DNA of 64,000 nt. Origin: Paraburkholderia atlantica. Lineage in GTDB: Bacteria > Pseudomonadota > Gammaproteobacteria > Burkholderiales > Burkholderiaceae. Made by a program: the position numbers and the translations under genes. The DNA lies in NCBI RefSeq assembly GCF_009362785.1, contig NZ_WHNQ01000005.1, positions 358,473 to 422,472 on the forward strand, given 5' to 3'. Within the stretch, counting starts at the first letter, position 1. The number at the start of each line of letters is the position of its first letter. The notes beneath the pieces were generated by a model. The model worked only from the letters and a program-made list of their open reading frames with translations, was not told the origin of the DNA and made no database searches. Positions 47,835 to 56,823 of this stretch are shown here, piece by piece.

Positions 47835-50800
47835 GCGAGGGACGGTACTCACCACTTCCGGTCGACGCCGATTCTCACGGCAAGGCGGCGCTGATGTTGC
47901 TGCGGCGTTTGTTGCGGTGTCTGAGGCCGCGCTCGCCGCGCCACTCAATGATGCGTCGGCTTGCGTTATGTCTGCTGGCGGCTACCCACGCGGTCTGTAT
48001 AGCCGCGCCTTCTGGCGCTGCGTCTGAGTCGCCCGTCATCTCCTCGGTGCGAGCAGGTTCTTCCGCCGCGTCACCCATTGCATTTCCTGCCAAACTGACC
48101 GTCGGCATGCTCGAAGGCGGCTGGCCGCCATTCGATATCCCGAGGGGCGGCCAGCTCGCCGGCGTCAGTGGCGACCTGTTGCGCGCGCTCGTGGGGCCGA
48201 ACGTCGTTATCGAGACGAAGAGCTTTCCCGACATGGCCAAGCTGGTCGCCGCGGCTTGCGCCGGCGAGGTCGACCTGCTGACGAGCATCGCGCGCACGCC
48301 GGAGCGCGAGCGCTGCCTCGGCTTTACGGCACCCTACTTCCACTCGTTCGCCTCGGCCGTCGTGCGTCGCGACGACGCCCGGTATGTGAAACCCACCGAC
48401 CTCGCCGGCGCGCGTATCGCGATCGAGCGCGGTTTTGCGCGTGAGCGTCTGCTGCGCGCCGGTTTTCCTCGCGCGCAGATCGTCTCGTTCGCGAGCACGC
48501 ACGAAGCGCTGAACGCGGTACTGAATGGCGATGCCGACGTCTACTTCGGCTTCACGCCTGTGGTGCAATATGAACTGTCGACTGACGCGTATCGCAATCT
48601 TCGCGTAGCGTTCGAGCAAGGCGGCAAAGCGCTCGATTTGCGCTTTGCGGTATCGCCTCGCCAGCTTGCCTTGCGCGATCAACTGAACCGCGGGCTCGTG
48701 TCGATGAATCCCGCCGAGGCCGCCGCGATACGCGCGCGCTGGCTGTCCGGCAACTTCAACGCGGCGCCCGTGCCGGGTGCATCACGGTTCACGCTGACGC
48801 CGGAAGAAAAGAACTGGCTGCGTGCGCTGCCGCCGTTGCAAATCGGCTTCGACGACGACTGGGCGCCGTTCAGCTACGTTGACGCCGCGGGTCGCCCCGT
48901 CGGTCTAACCGCCGATTACCTCGCGTACCTGAGCAGCACGCTCGGTGTCGTGTTCAACCGGGCGCGCACGGCCGACTGGGCGGCCACCGTCGACGCGTTC
49001 CAGCGCGGCGACCTCGCGATGCTGTCCTCCACATCGAGTCGTGGTGCGCTTCTGGTGGGCGCCGACCATAGCCGCGTGTACGAGAGCGATCCGCTGGTGG
49101 TCGCTGGGCGCAGCGGCGTGCCGACTCCATGCTGGTTCGACGACATCACGTCGTGCCGCGTCGTGATGTCGCCGCACGTAGCGGGTTCGGTGCCGCTCGC
49201 ATTGGAAGCGGTGCCGGTCGATCACATCGTCGTCGCGGGGAGCCTGGGCGAGGCGATGCGCATGGTCGCGAGCGGCGAGGCCGACGTGCTGGTCGGCAAT
49301 GCTGCCGCTATCAACGTGCAACTGCCGCAGCACTACGCCGGTGCACTCAGAGTGCTCGACTCGCTCGGTGAATCCGACTCGTTGTATCTTGCCGTCCGCG
49401 AGGACCTGAGCCCGCTCGTCAAGCTGATCGATCGCGCGTTGCAAGCGATGCCGGCAGCCGAAAAGCAGCGCATCCGGCGCAAGTGGGTGAGCCCGGCCGC
49501 GCCGGACAACGCGGTATGGAGCGTGACAGCGGTGCGGCTGCTGCCGGTGCTGATCGGCATCGGTGTCGTGCTGCTGGTCACGTTGCGCGCGTATGTGCTG
49601 CTGCAACGCGAAGTCCGGCTGCGCAAGCAGACCGAGCGCGAACTCGCGCTGCAATTGAACTTCCAGGAAACGATGATGAAGACGGTGCCGTATCCGCTCA
49701 TCGCGAAAGGCCTGGACGGGCGGTACATCGCGATCAACGAGGCTTATGAGAGGGCGTGCGGGCTGGAGCGGAAGGACGTGCTCGGGCGTACGACGGCCGA
49801 GGTCGGCACATGGGGCGACGCCAATAGCCGCGTGCTCGACGACATGACGCGCGAGCTGCTGCGCGGCGGCGGCATCGCTAAAGTCGAACTCCAGTTCGAG
49901 GATGGCGCTGGCGAGTCGCGGCATGGGATTTTCTGGACGAGTGTCTGTGAAGGCGGCGATGGGCAGCCGGCGTACGTGCTCGGCACGATGGTCGACATCA
50001 CCGACATCCGGCGCGCCGAAATGCGCGCGCGCGAAACCGAACGACGTCTGTTCGACGTCACACGCTCGTTGCCGGCCGTCGTGTTCCAGATGCGGCGCTC
50101 GCCGTCCGGTGCGTATTCCTTCCCGTACATCGGCGGCGACGCGCGACATCTGTTCGGCGACAGTGATTCGCCGGATGGGGCGCGAGTCGATTTCGAGCGC
50201 GTGTCCGAGCTGGATCGGCCGCTCGTTCTTGCCGAGCTCGAGCGTTCCGCGAGTTGTGCCACCCCGGTGCATATGGAGTTCCGCCTCGGAAGCGCCGGTC
50301 ACCTCAAGTGGGTGCGAGCCGAGCTGGTGCCGCGGCGCGAAGCCGACGGCAGCGTAGTTTGGAGCGGCTATTGGGTCGACGCGAGCGTCGAGCGCGCGCG
50401 TTCGGAGGAACTCGCGCGAGCACGCGATGCGGCCGAGGCGGCATCGCGCGCGAAGGACAACTTCTTCGCGATGATGAGCCACGAAATCCGCACCCCGATG
50501 AACGGCGTGCTAGGTCTCGTCGAAGTGCTCGAGCGCACGCCGCTCAGTACCGATCAGAGCGAAATGCTCGGCATGATTCACGAGTCGGCGGGCGCGCTGC
50601 TGCAGATTCTCGATGATTTGCTCGATTATTCGAAGATCGAGGCGGGGCGGCTCACGCTCGAGGCCGAGCCGATCGATCTACGCGAGCTCGTCGATAACGC
50701 GGTCGGCCTGCTCGCGGGGCGCGCTCACGAAAAAGGGCTGAAAGTGCGCGTGGACATCGCGAGCAACGCCGCTGCGACGCTCCGTGGCGACAGCGTGCGT

Positions 50801-52354
50801 CTGCGCCAGATTCTGTTCAACCTGCTCGGCAATGCGATCAAGTTCACGCCGAAGGGCGAGGTGGGTGTGAGCGTAGCGGTCGTCGAAGACCGCTCGGCTT
50901 CGCAGACGTTGGAGCTGACCGTTCGGGACACCGGCATCGGCATCGCGCCGGATGTGCAGGCGGGTCTGTTCGAGCCGTTCGTGCAGGCTGAGTCGTCCAC
51001 CACGCGGCGCTTCGGCGGCACGGGCCTTGGGCTAACGATCTGCCGCAAGCTGATCGACCTGATGAGCGGCACGCTCACATTGCACAGCGAATCTGGTCGC
51101 GGCACGAGCATGATCGTGCGGCTGACGATGCCGATCGTCGAGCAGCGCTATTCGATCAATGGTCTGTGCGGAAAACTCGGCGTGGTGATCACGCGAGATC
51201 CATGCGTCGGCCGGGCCCTCGCACACTTCGGCGAGGCGCTCGGGCTCGAACTGCGCAGCCTGTCGGCCGATGCGGCGACGCTGGGCAAAAGCTCCGTACT
51301 GAGCCGCGCGGATCTGCTGTTCGTCGGCGAGGATGTCACGTTGCCGGCACATATCGGCACAAAAGCGCGCATCGTCACGCTGACCGAAAAACCGAAGCCG
51401 ACGGGTTACCGCGTCCTCGACGACAAGGTGCGCGTCAGCATCAATCCGATTTCGTGGCGCGGCCTGGGCGCCGCGTGTGCAGCCGCGATGACGGGGTTGT
51501 CGTCGGTGGCCCCGATGGCATCGCGCGCGGTAGGCGTGCCGTTCACGACCGATGGCATCGCGCCGCCGCCCGATCGCGAACGCGCGCTCGCGAGCGGGCG
51601 GCTGATCCTTGTCGCGGAAGACCATCCAGTCAATCAGGAGTTGATCCGTCATCAGCTCGCCCTGCTGGGGTTCGCGTGCGACGTCACCAACGACGGCGCC
51701 GAAGCGCTCGCCGCGCTGGAGCGCACGAACTATGGCTGTTTGATTACCGACTGCCACATGCCGAACCTGTCGGGTTACGAACTGACCCGTCGTATCCGCG
51801 AAGCGGAGGCGATGCGGGGCGGCGCGCAGCGTCTGCCGATCCTCGGCATCACGGCGAATACCGCGCCCGACGACCTGACTCTGTGCCGCGAAGCCGGCAT
51901 GGACGACAGTTTGATCAAGCCGACGCGGCTCGCCACGCTGCGCGACTACCTGAGCCGCTGGTTTGGCACTGACGGCGAGCGGCAGGGCACGCAGCGCGTC
52001 GGTGCTGAACCGATCGTGCCCGTCGACCTGACATGCATGACGCAGATATGGGGAAGCGAGTCGACGGTCAAGGCATTGCTGGATTCATTCGTCTCGTCGA
52101 TGCGCGACGACCTCAACGCGCTGGCGACGTTACTCGAACGTGCGGACACGGGGAGTGTGCACGAGTGGCTGCATCGGGTGATGGGGGCGGCGAGCGTGCT
52201 GCAGTATCCGCCGCTCGTACAGGTGCTCGAAGCTTATCGCCGCGTCATTGCCGAGAGGTCGCCGGAGCAGTTGCGTAACGCGGGGTATGCGCTAATCCGA
52301 CAATGCGAGGCGATGCTCGATGGCATCGAACAGCAGGCCGCATTGCTCGCCTAG
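47831..52354 (+). CDS. BvgS/EvgS-like hybrid sensor kinase with RcsC-like core and Hpt domain
   Basis: A 1507-residue sensor kinase. After a signal segment (MMRRLALCLLAATHAV, about residue 40) come two SBP_bac_3 Venus-flytrap domains (about 90-300 and 335-555), a membrane helix (568-590), two PAS-like domains (about 612-730 and 735-865), HisKA with His884 in SHEIRTPMNG, an ATPase domain (N-box Asn1001; DTGIGIAPD; GGTGLGLTIC), a receiver-like stretch without a phospho-Asp (about 1105-1220), a true receiver with Asp1307 in ITDCHMP, and an Hpt domain with His1448. The start is uncertain: GTG at 47831 overlaps aqpZ, while ATG 47948 would start directly at the signal peptide. Confidence 0.93.
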   Translation: MSEGRYSPLPVDADSHGKAALMLLRRLLRCLRPRSPRHSMMRRLALCLLAATHAVCIAAPSGAASESPVISSVRAGSSAASPIAFPAKLTVGMLEGGWPPFDIPRGGQLAGVSGDLLRALVGPNVVIETKSFPDMAKLVAAACAGEVDLLTSIARTPERERCLGFTAPYFHSFASAVVRRDDARYVKPTDLAGARIAIERGFARERLLRAGFPRAQIVSFASTHEALNAVLNGDADVYFGFTPVVQYELSTDAYRNLRVAFEQGGKALDLRFAVSPRQLALRDQLNRGLVSMNPAEAAAIRARWLSGNFNAAPVPGASRFTLTPEEKNWLRALPPLQIGFDDDWAPFSYVDAAGRPVGLTADYLAYLSSTLGVVFNRARTADWAATVDAFQRGDLAMLSSTSSRGALLVGADHSRVYESDPLVVAGRSGVPTPCWFDDITSCRVVMSPHVAGSVPLALEAVPVDHIVVAGSLGEAMRMVASGEADVLVGNAAAINVQLPQHYAGALRVLDSLGESDSLYLAVREDLSPLVKLIDRALQAMPAAEKQRIRRKWVSPAAPDNAVWSVTAVRLLPVLIGIGVVLLVTLRAYVLLQREVRLRKQTERELALQLNFQETMMKTVPYPLIAKGLDGRYIAINEAYERACGLERKDVLGRTTAEVGTWGDANSRVLDDMTRELLRGGGIAKVELQFEDGAGESRHGIFWTSVCEGGDGQPAYVLGTMVDITDIRRAEMRARETERRLFDVTRSLPAVVFQMRRSPSGAYSFPYIGGDARHLFGDSDSPDGARVDFERVSELDRPLVLAELERSASCATPVHMEFRLGSAGHLKWVRAELVPRREADGSVVWSGYWVDASVERARSEELARARDAAEAASRAKDNFFAMMSHEIRTPMNGVLGLVEVLERTPLSTDQSEMLGMIHESAGALLQILDDLLDYSKIEAGRLTLEAEPIDLRELVDNAVGLLAGRAHEKGLKVRVDIASNAAATLRGDSVRLRQILFNLLGNAIKFTPKGEVGVSVAVVEDRSASQTLELTVRDTGIGIAPDVQAGLFEPFVQAESSTTRRFGGTGLGLTICRKLIDLMSGTLTLHSESGRGTSMIVRLTMPIVEQRYSINGLCGKLGVVITRDPCVGRALAHFGEALGLELRSLSADAATLGKSSVLSRADLLFVGEDVTLPAHIGTKARIVTLTEKPKPTGYRVLDDKVRVSINPISWRGLGAACAAAMTGLSSVAPMASRAVGVPFTTDGIAPPPDRERALASGRLILVAEDHPVNQELIRHQLALLGFACDVTNDGAEALAALERTNYGCLITDCHMPNLSGYELTRRIREAEAMRGGAQRLPILGITANTAPDDLTLCREAGMDDSLIKPTRLATLRDYLSRWFGTDGERQGTQRVGAEPIVPVDLTCMTQIWGSESTVKALLDSFVSSMRDDLNALATLLERADTGSVHEWLHRVMGAASVLQYPPLVQVLEAYRRVIAERSPEQLRNAGYALIRQCEAMLDGIEQQAALLA

Positions 52355-52422
52355 CGAGCGGTGCGCCCTAACATCGCGCAAATACATGGGCGATTTAATC
52401 GACCGCAAACAAAATCGGGACG

Positions 52423-52448
52423 AAAAAAAACGCGGCCGAAGCCGCGTT
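52423..52448 (-). terminator. Minus-strand intrinsic terminator
   Basis: The stem GCCGCGTT/AACGCGGC, perfect over 8 bp with a 4-base loop, is followed on the minus strand by T8. On the plus strand it is followed only by AAAGATTT, so it would be a poor terminator for the hybrid kinase. Confidence 0.75.
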
Positions 52449-52491
52449 AAAGATTTGGAGACGTCCTTCGATGAAGGAGTCACTTCTCGCA
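52423..52491 (-). ncRNA. Candidate small RNA
   Basis: On the minus strand an extended -10 element TGGTATGCT (TATGCT at 52498-52503) is followed by about 70 nt containing the hairpin TCCTTC-ATC-GAAGGA, ending in a strong Rho-independent terminator (stem AACGCGGC/GCCGCGTT at 52429-52448, then about eight T). No minus-strand protein gene reads into this terminator. The -35 match is weak. Confidence 0.4.
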
Positions 52492-52716
52492 AGTCGAAGC
52501 ATACCAGGAACAACGTGATTTATTCATTACAAATCGCGCAATTAACTTTTTGATTAAATCGATTAAAACGATTGAGCGCTATGCTTTTCGCTTAAGGCGG
52601 CTCCCGCGCAAACCACCATCCCCGCCTCACCGGCTCCAAATGATTTGCACTAGTATGTGGAAGCTCCGCACGGCCGACACGATGCCGCGGCGGCGCGTCA
52701 ATGTCCGGAGAAGAAC

Positions 52717-53151
52717 ATGATTTCGCAGCGAAAATTGAATCTGGCCGTGGTGTTGTGGGCACTTGCATCGAGCGCTGCATTTGCGGATACGGTTGCGCTG
52801 AGGGCGAATCTCCAGCCGTCGAGCGAAGTGCCGCCGCGTGTGAGTCACGGGCATGGCATGCTGAATGCGATGTTCGATACGTCCACCCAATCGCTGCAGT
52901 GGACTATTACTTACGAGGGCTTGAGCGGTCCGGTCACTGCCGCGCATTTCCACGGTCCCGCGCCGGTCGGCCAGAACGCGAAAGTTCAGGTGCCAATCGA
53001 GAAGAATGGGCTCGCGAGTCCGATCAAAGGCACGGTGAAGCTAACTGAGCAGCAGGTCATGGATCTGATGGCGGGGCAGTGGTACTTCAATATTCATACC
53101 GCGCAGAATCCGACGGGTGAAATTCGCGGGCAGGTGTTGCCGGCGAACTAG
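52717..53151 (+). CDS. Exported CHRD-domain protein
   Basis: A 144-residue protein has a signal peptide (MISQRKLNLAVVLWALASSAAFA-D) and a single CHRD (chordin-like) domain: ANLQPSSEVPP at the start, AAHFHGPAPVGQNA in the middle and WYFNIHTAQNPTGEIRGQV at the end. It should be periplasmic or secreted. Function of bacterial CHRD proteins is poorly known; the conserved histidines suggest metal or haem-like binding but this is inference. GGAG before the ATG supports the start. Confidence 0.9.
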   Translation: MISQRKLNLAVVLWALASSAAFADTVALRANLQPSSEVPPRVSHGHGMLNAMFDTSTQSLQWTITYEGLSGPVTAAHFHGPAPVGQNAKVQVPIEKNGLASPIKGTVKLTEQQVMDLMAGQWYFNIHTAQNPTGEIRGQVLPAN

Positions 53152-53284
53152 GCTTGGGCCTTGCGTTGGCCGAGCCCGCGTGCGGCGGCCACGATCACCG
53201 TCACGCGATTGGAACTCGCCAAACCAACGGCACCCCCGCCACCCCACGTACCATGACGGGACTTCAACGAAGGAGCATGTCCCG

Positions 53285-54253
53285 ATGAGCTGGCAAAGCG
53301 CGCTCGCGTGCTGGTATTTGCGCAGGCAGTTCCGGCCCGAAACTCTCAAACCGTTTATCAACGTCGACCGGGCGCGCGCGCTGACGTCGAAGCGCGTGTG
53401 GTCGCCACGCGTGCCGCGCGGCTGGCATCTGCGCGAAACGTATGGCGCGGGCGACGCGCCGCTCGTCGGCGAATGGCTGGAGCGAGTGGACGGCGGCACG
53501 GCCGGCGGCGCGGAGACTACGGTGCTGTATTGCCATGGCGGCGGTTACTACTTCTGCTCGCCGCGCACACATCGGTCGTTGACGTTCGCTCTCGCGACCC
53601 GCGCCGACGCGCGGCTTTTCTCCCTCGACTACCGCCTCGCGCCCGAGCATCGTTTTCCGGCCGCGCTGGACGACGCCACCGCCGCCTATCGACAGTTGCT
53701 CGCGATGGGCATCGCACCGTGTTCGATCGTGATCGCCGGCGACTCGGCCGGCGGCGGTCTCGCGCTCGCCACGCTGGTCGCGCTGCGCGACGCCGGCGCG
53801 CCGATGCCCGCGGGCGGCCTGCTGTTCTCGCCGTGGACCGATCTGGCGACGACCGGCGCGAGCCTGCGCACCAACGACAGCGTCGATCCGATGTTCTGCG
53901 GCGCCTCGATCGAGCGTGCGGCCAAGGTCTATCTGGGCGACGCGCCGCCCACCCATCCGTACGCGTCGCCGGTCTACGCGGACCTGCGCGGTCTGCCGCC
54001 GCTGTTCCTGCAGGCGGGCAGCACCGAGGTGCTGCTCGACGACGCGCGCCGCGTCGCCGACAACGCGCACGCGGCAGGAGTCGATTGCGAATGCGAAGTG
54101 TGGAAAAACCTGCCGCACGTATGGCCGATGTTCGCGCCGTTCATGCCGGAGGCAAACCGCGCGCTCGATCGCGCGGCCGCCTTCGTGCGACGCGCGACGA
54201 GCCGCGCCGCGAACAGGGCTCAGACGTCGAGCGTGATGTCGAGCGTCCGATAG
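53285..54253 (+). CDS. HSL-family alpha/beta hydrolase
   Basis: A 322-residue esterase/lipase of the hormone-sensitive lipase (IV) family. The oxyanion motif HGGGYYFCSP, the block DYRLAPEHRFPAALDDA and the nucleophile GDSAGGG are present, followed by the acid-histidine end with LPHVWPMF. No signal peptide is visible. The last 34 bases overlap the convergent EcsC gene, giving a short extra Arg/Ser-rich tail. The natural ester substrate is unknown. Confidence 0.9.
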   Translation: MSWQSALACWYLRRQFRPETLKPFINVDRARALTSKRVWSPRVPRGWHLRETYGAGDAPLVGEWLERVDGGTAGGAETTVLYCHGGGYYFCSPRTHRSLTFALATRADARLFSLDYRLAPEHRFPAALDDATAAYRQLLAMGIAPCSIVIAGDSAGGGLALATLVALRDAGAPMPAGGLLFSPWTDLATTGASLRTNDSVDPMFCGASIERAAKVYLGDAPPTHPYASPVYADLRGLPPLFLQAGSTEVLLDDARRVADNAHAAGVDCECEVWKNLPHVWPMFAPFMPEANRALDRAAAFVRRATSRAANRAQTSSVMSSVR

Positions 54254-55059
54254 ACGGCTTCGATCGTTTGCTGGCCGTATTGCCGCTCGAGCCGCCGCAC
54301 GGTGAAGTGCCCGTGCGCGACTTGCTGGAAATGATCGATAAACACGGTATTGACCATCGCGCCGAGCACCGCGCCGATCGCCGGAATCGATTTGGCCGCG
54401 ATCTGCTCGCTGACCTGCACCGAAAAGCGCGCGGCGATCGCGTTGATGAGCCGCAGCAGCGCCGCCGAGCCGTGGGCCGTGAAGCCCTTGCTCGCCACCT
54501 CGGACGACGCCTTCGACACCGCCTGCGCGAGCGCGCCGCGCATGAAGAAGTAGCCGAGGTCGGCGTCGTCGTCCTCGCTCGAGGTGCCGCCCATGCCGAG
54601 CACGGTCAGGCATTGCAGCTGCGTGTCGACCGAGGTCAGGTCCTCGCCCTCGCTGCGCGCGATGTCGCAGATCGAGCGGAACATCAGCGTGGTCGTGACG
54701 GGCAACTCGACCGGCAGCGCGAGCAATCCAAACGCGCCGCCAGCCGCGCCGGTCGTCGCGACCGCGAACTTGTGCAGCAGGTTGTTCGGCTTGTCGGGCG
54801 CGAGCAACCTGGCGTCGTCGCGCCGGCCGAGCGTGCGCAGCGCGATCGATAGACATTTGCGCAACGCGGCCTGCGTCGCATCGGACACTTTTTCGTTGGC
54901 GAACGCCGGAATGCGCGACAGCAGCTTTTCGATCGGCGCGCCGACGACGCTTGCGAGCTTCATCGCGAGCGCCGGGCTTTCGAGCTGGTGTTTGGCGCGC
55001 CGCAGCGCGGCGAGGTCCTGCTCCGATAACGATGATGCTGCGAGCGAACTGGGCTGCAT
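54220..55059 (-). CDS. EcsC-family protein
   Basis: A 279-residue protein of the EcsC family, recognised by GGAFGLLALPVELPVTTTLMFRSICDIA and the C-terminal IPAIGAVLGAMVNTVFIDHFQQVA. It has two hydrophobic segments and is probably membrane-associated. Family function is undefined, although Bacillus EcsC is encoded with an ABC exporter. GGGAGG upstream supports the ATG at 55059. Its 3' end overlaps the hydrolase gene on the other strand. Confidence 0.85.
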   Translation of the reverse strand: MQPSSLAASSLSEQDLAALRRAKHQLESPALAMKLASVVGAPIEKLLSRIPAFANEKVSDATQAALRKCLSIALRTLGRRDDARLLAPDKPNNLLHKFAVATTGAAGGAFGLLALPVELPVTTTLMFRSICDIARSEGEDLTSVDTQLQCLTVLGMGGTSSEDDDADLGYFFMRGALAQAVSKASSEVASKGFTAHGSAALLRLINAIAARFSVQVSEQIAAKSIPAIGAVLGAMVNTVFIDHFQQVAHGHFTVRRLERQYGQQTIEAVYRTLDITLDV

Positions 55060-55152
55060 GAGCCTCCCTGGCATGTCATGGCAGTGGGTACTGCAAGTGA
55101 GTCTACCGCGTTGCAAGAAGTGTTCCGTCGCGCGTGGAGCGTTGCTCCGTGA

Positions 55153-55180
55153 TATGATTTGCAATCTTTTGACACGTCAA
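55153..55180 (+). promoter_or_regulatory. Putative promoter and operator of the EmrB-like exporter
   Basis: An extended -10 TGATATGAT (TATGAT at 55153-55158) is followed by the inverted repeat TTGAC-AC-GTCAA (55169-55180), which would overlap or follow the transcription start. This is a plausible site for the MarR protein encoded after the exporter. Confidence 0.45.
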
Positions 55181-55197
55181 CTTTTGCTGCATCAAAA

Positions 55198-56793
55198 ATG
55201 GCTGTCCATACCGCCGCCCACCATTCGAGTGGGCAAGTCTTACCCTTCCGCGAATCCCTGCTGGCCATGCTCGGCATCTCGTTCGTCACGATGCTGGTCG
55301 CGCTCGACCAGACTGTGGTCGGCACCGCGTTGCCCACCATCGTGTCCGAACTCCGCGGCTTCGAGCTATACGCGTGGGTCGCCACCTCGTATCTGCTGAG
55401 CTCGGTGATCACCGTGCCGATCTTCGGCCGGCTCGGCGATTACTACGGGCGCAAGCCGTTCGTGATCGCGTCGATCGTCGTGTTTACCGGCGCCTCGGTG
55501 CTGTGCGGCGCGGCCAACGACATGCTGTTTCTCGTGCTCGCCCGTGGCTTGCAGGGCATTGGCGGCGGCATGCTGGTCGGCACCGCGTTCGCGTGCATTC
55601 CCGATCTGTTCCCCGATTCCGTCGTGCGGTTGCGCTGGCAGGTGCTGATGAGTTCGGCGTTCGGCATCGCCAATGCGGTCGGGCCGTCGCTCGGCGGTTT
55701 TCTGACGCAGTACTACGGCTGGCGTTCGGTGTTCTACGTGAATCTGCCGGTAGGACTGCTGTCGCTGTTTTTCGTCTGGCGTTTCCTACCGCATCTGCGG
55801 CACGTCGAGCATGAAGGCAAGATGCGGCTCGATTGGCCGGGCGCGCTGTTGATCGCGATCGCGCTCGGCTCGCTGCAACTGTTCGTCGAGTTGCTGCCGA
55901 AGCACGGCATCACGCTGAGCGTGTTCGCGCTGCTCGGGCTGAGCGTCGCGTCGGCCATCGCGCTGTGGAGATGGGAAAAGCGCTGCCCGACCGCGATCCT
56001 GCCAGTCGACATGTTCCACAACCGTAGCCTCGCCGCGCTGTTCACGCTGGCCGTGCTCGGCGGCTTCACGATGTTCTCGCTGTTGTTCTACGCACCGCTG
56101 CTGTTCCAGGGCGGCTTCGGCATGTCGCCGAAAGAGGCGGGCCTCGTGATCACGCCGCTCGTCGTGTTCATCACGATCGGCAGCATCGCGAACGGGCGCG
56201 TCGTGTCGCGGATCAAGAATCCGAACCGGATGCTGTACATCGGCTTTGCGATGCTCGCGCTGTCATGCCTCGGCATCGTTGTCGCGACCCGTTCGATGCA
56301 GCAATGGGTGCTGATGTCGTTCATGGTCGTCGGCGGCCTCGGGCTCGGTTTCGTGATGCCGAACCTGACGATCTTCGCGCAGCAGACCGCGGGCCGCGAA
56401 CACCTCGGCATCGCGACCGCGTTGCTGCAGTCGCTGCGGATGATCGGCGGCATGATGGGCACGGCGCTGACCGGCACGCTCGTGACCCACATGTACAAGA
56501 GTGGCGTGCGCAGTGCGCTGGAAGGCGCGGGCGCGTCGCACTGGTTCGGCGATCTGGGCGATCCGCAGATCCTGATCAACCGCGATGCGCAGACCACGCT
56601 CGTCGATCAGTTGACGCACGCGGGCCACAACGGCGCGATGCTGCTCGAGGGCGCGCGCGAGTCGCTGGTGGGCGCGATTCATCTGGGTCTCGCGATGGCC
56701 GCGCTGATCGCCGTCGTGTCGGTGTGGCAAAGCCGCCGCGTGCCGCCGGTCAAGCTGCAGCGCAAGCTCGAGCCGGTGATTCACGCAGACTGA
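55198..56793 (+). CDS. DHA2 (EmrB/QacA) family MFS exporter
   Basis: A 531-residue drug:H+ antiporter with about 14 helices. Family motifs are ALDQTVVGTALPTIVSEL in helix 1 (motif D1), GRLGDYYGRKPF (motif A) and GPSLGGFLTQYYGWRSVFYVN (motif C region). It probably expels toxic compounds. The ATG at 55198 is preferred over an upstream TTG. A MarR gene follows 30 bp downstream on the same strand, so the pair is probably an autoregulated operon. Confidence 0.92.
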   Translation: MAVHTAAHHSSGQVLPFRESLLAMLGISFVTMLVALDQTVVGTALPTIVSELRGFELYAWVATSYLLSSVITVPIFGRLGDYYGRKPFVIASIVVFTGASVLCGAANDMLFLVLARGLQGIGGGMLVGTAFACIPDLFPDSVVRLRWQVLMSSAFGIANAVGPSLGGFLTQYYGWRSVFYVNLPVGLLSLFFVWRFLPHLRHVEHEGKMRLDWPGALLIAIALGSLQLFVELLPKHGITLSVFALLGLSVASAIALWRWEKRCPTAILPVDMFHNRSLAALFTLAVLGGFTMFSLLFYAPLLFQGGFGMSPKEAGLVITPLVVFITIGSIANGRVVSRIKNPNRMLYIGFAMLALSCLGIVVATRSMQQWVLMSFMVVGGLGLGFVMPNLTIFAQQTAGREHLGIATALLQSLRMIGGMMGTALTGTLVTHMYKSGVRSALEGAGASHWFGDLGDPQILINRDAQTTLVDQLTHAGHNGAMLLEGARESLVGAIHLGLAMAALIAVVSVWQSRRVPPVKLQRKLEPVIHAD

Positions 56794-56823
56794 TTTTTGG
56801 ATTTGGTGTTGGACAGGCAGATT

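Larger units (their letters stand above)
52355..52716. other. Intergenic region after the hybrid kinase
   Basis: About 360 bp, AT-rich between 52500 and 52590, hold no protein gene. A minus-strand hairpin/T-run and possible sRNA lie at 52423-52503. The right end supplies the leader of the CHRD gene. Confidence 0.5.
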
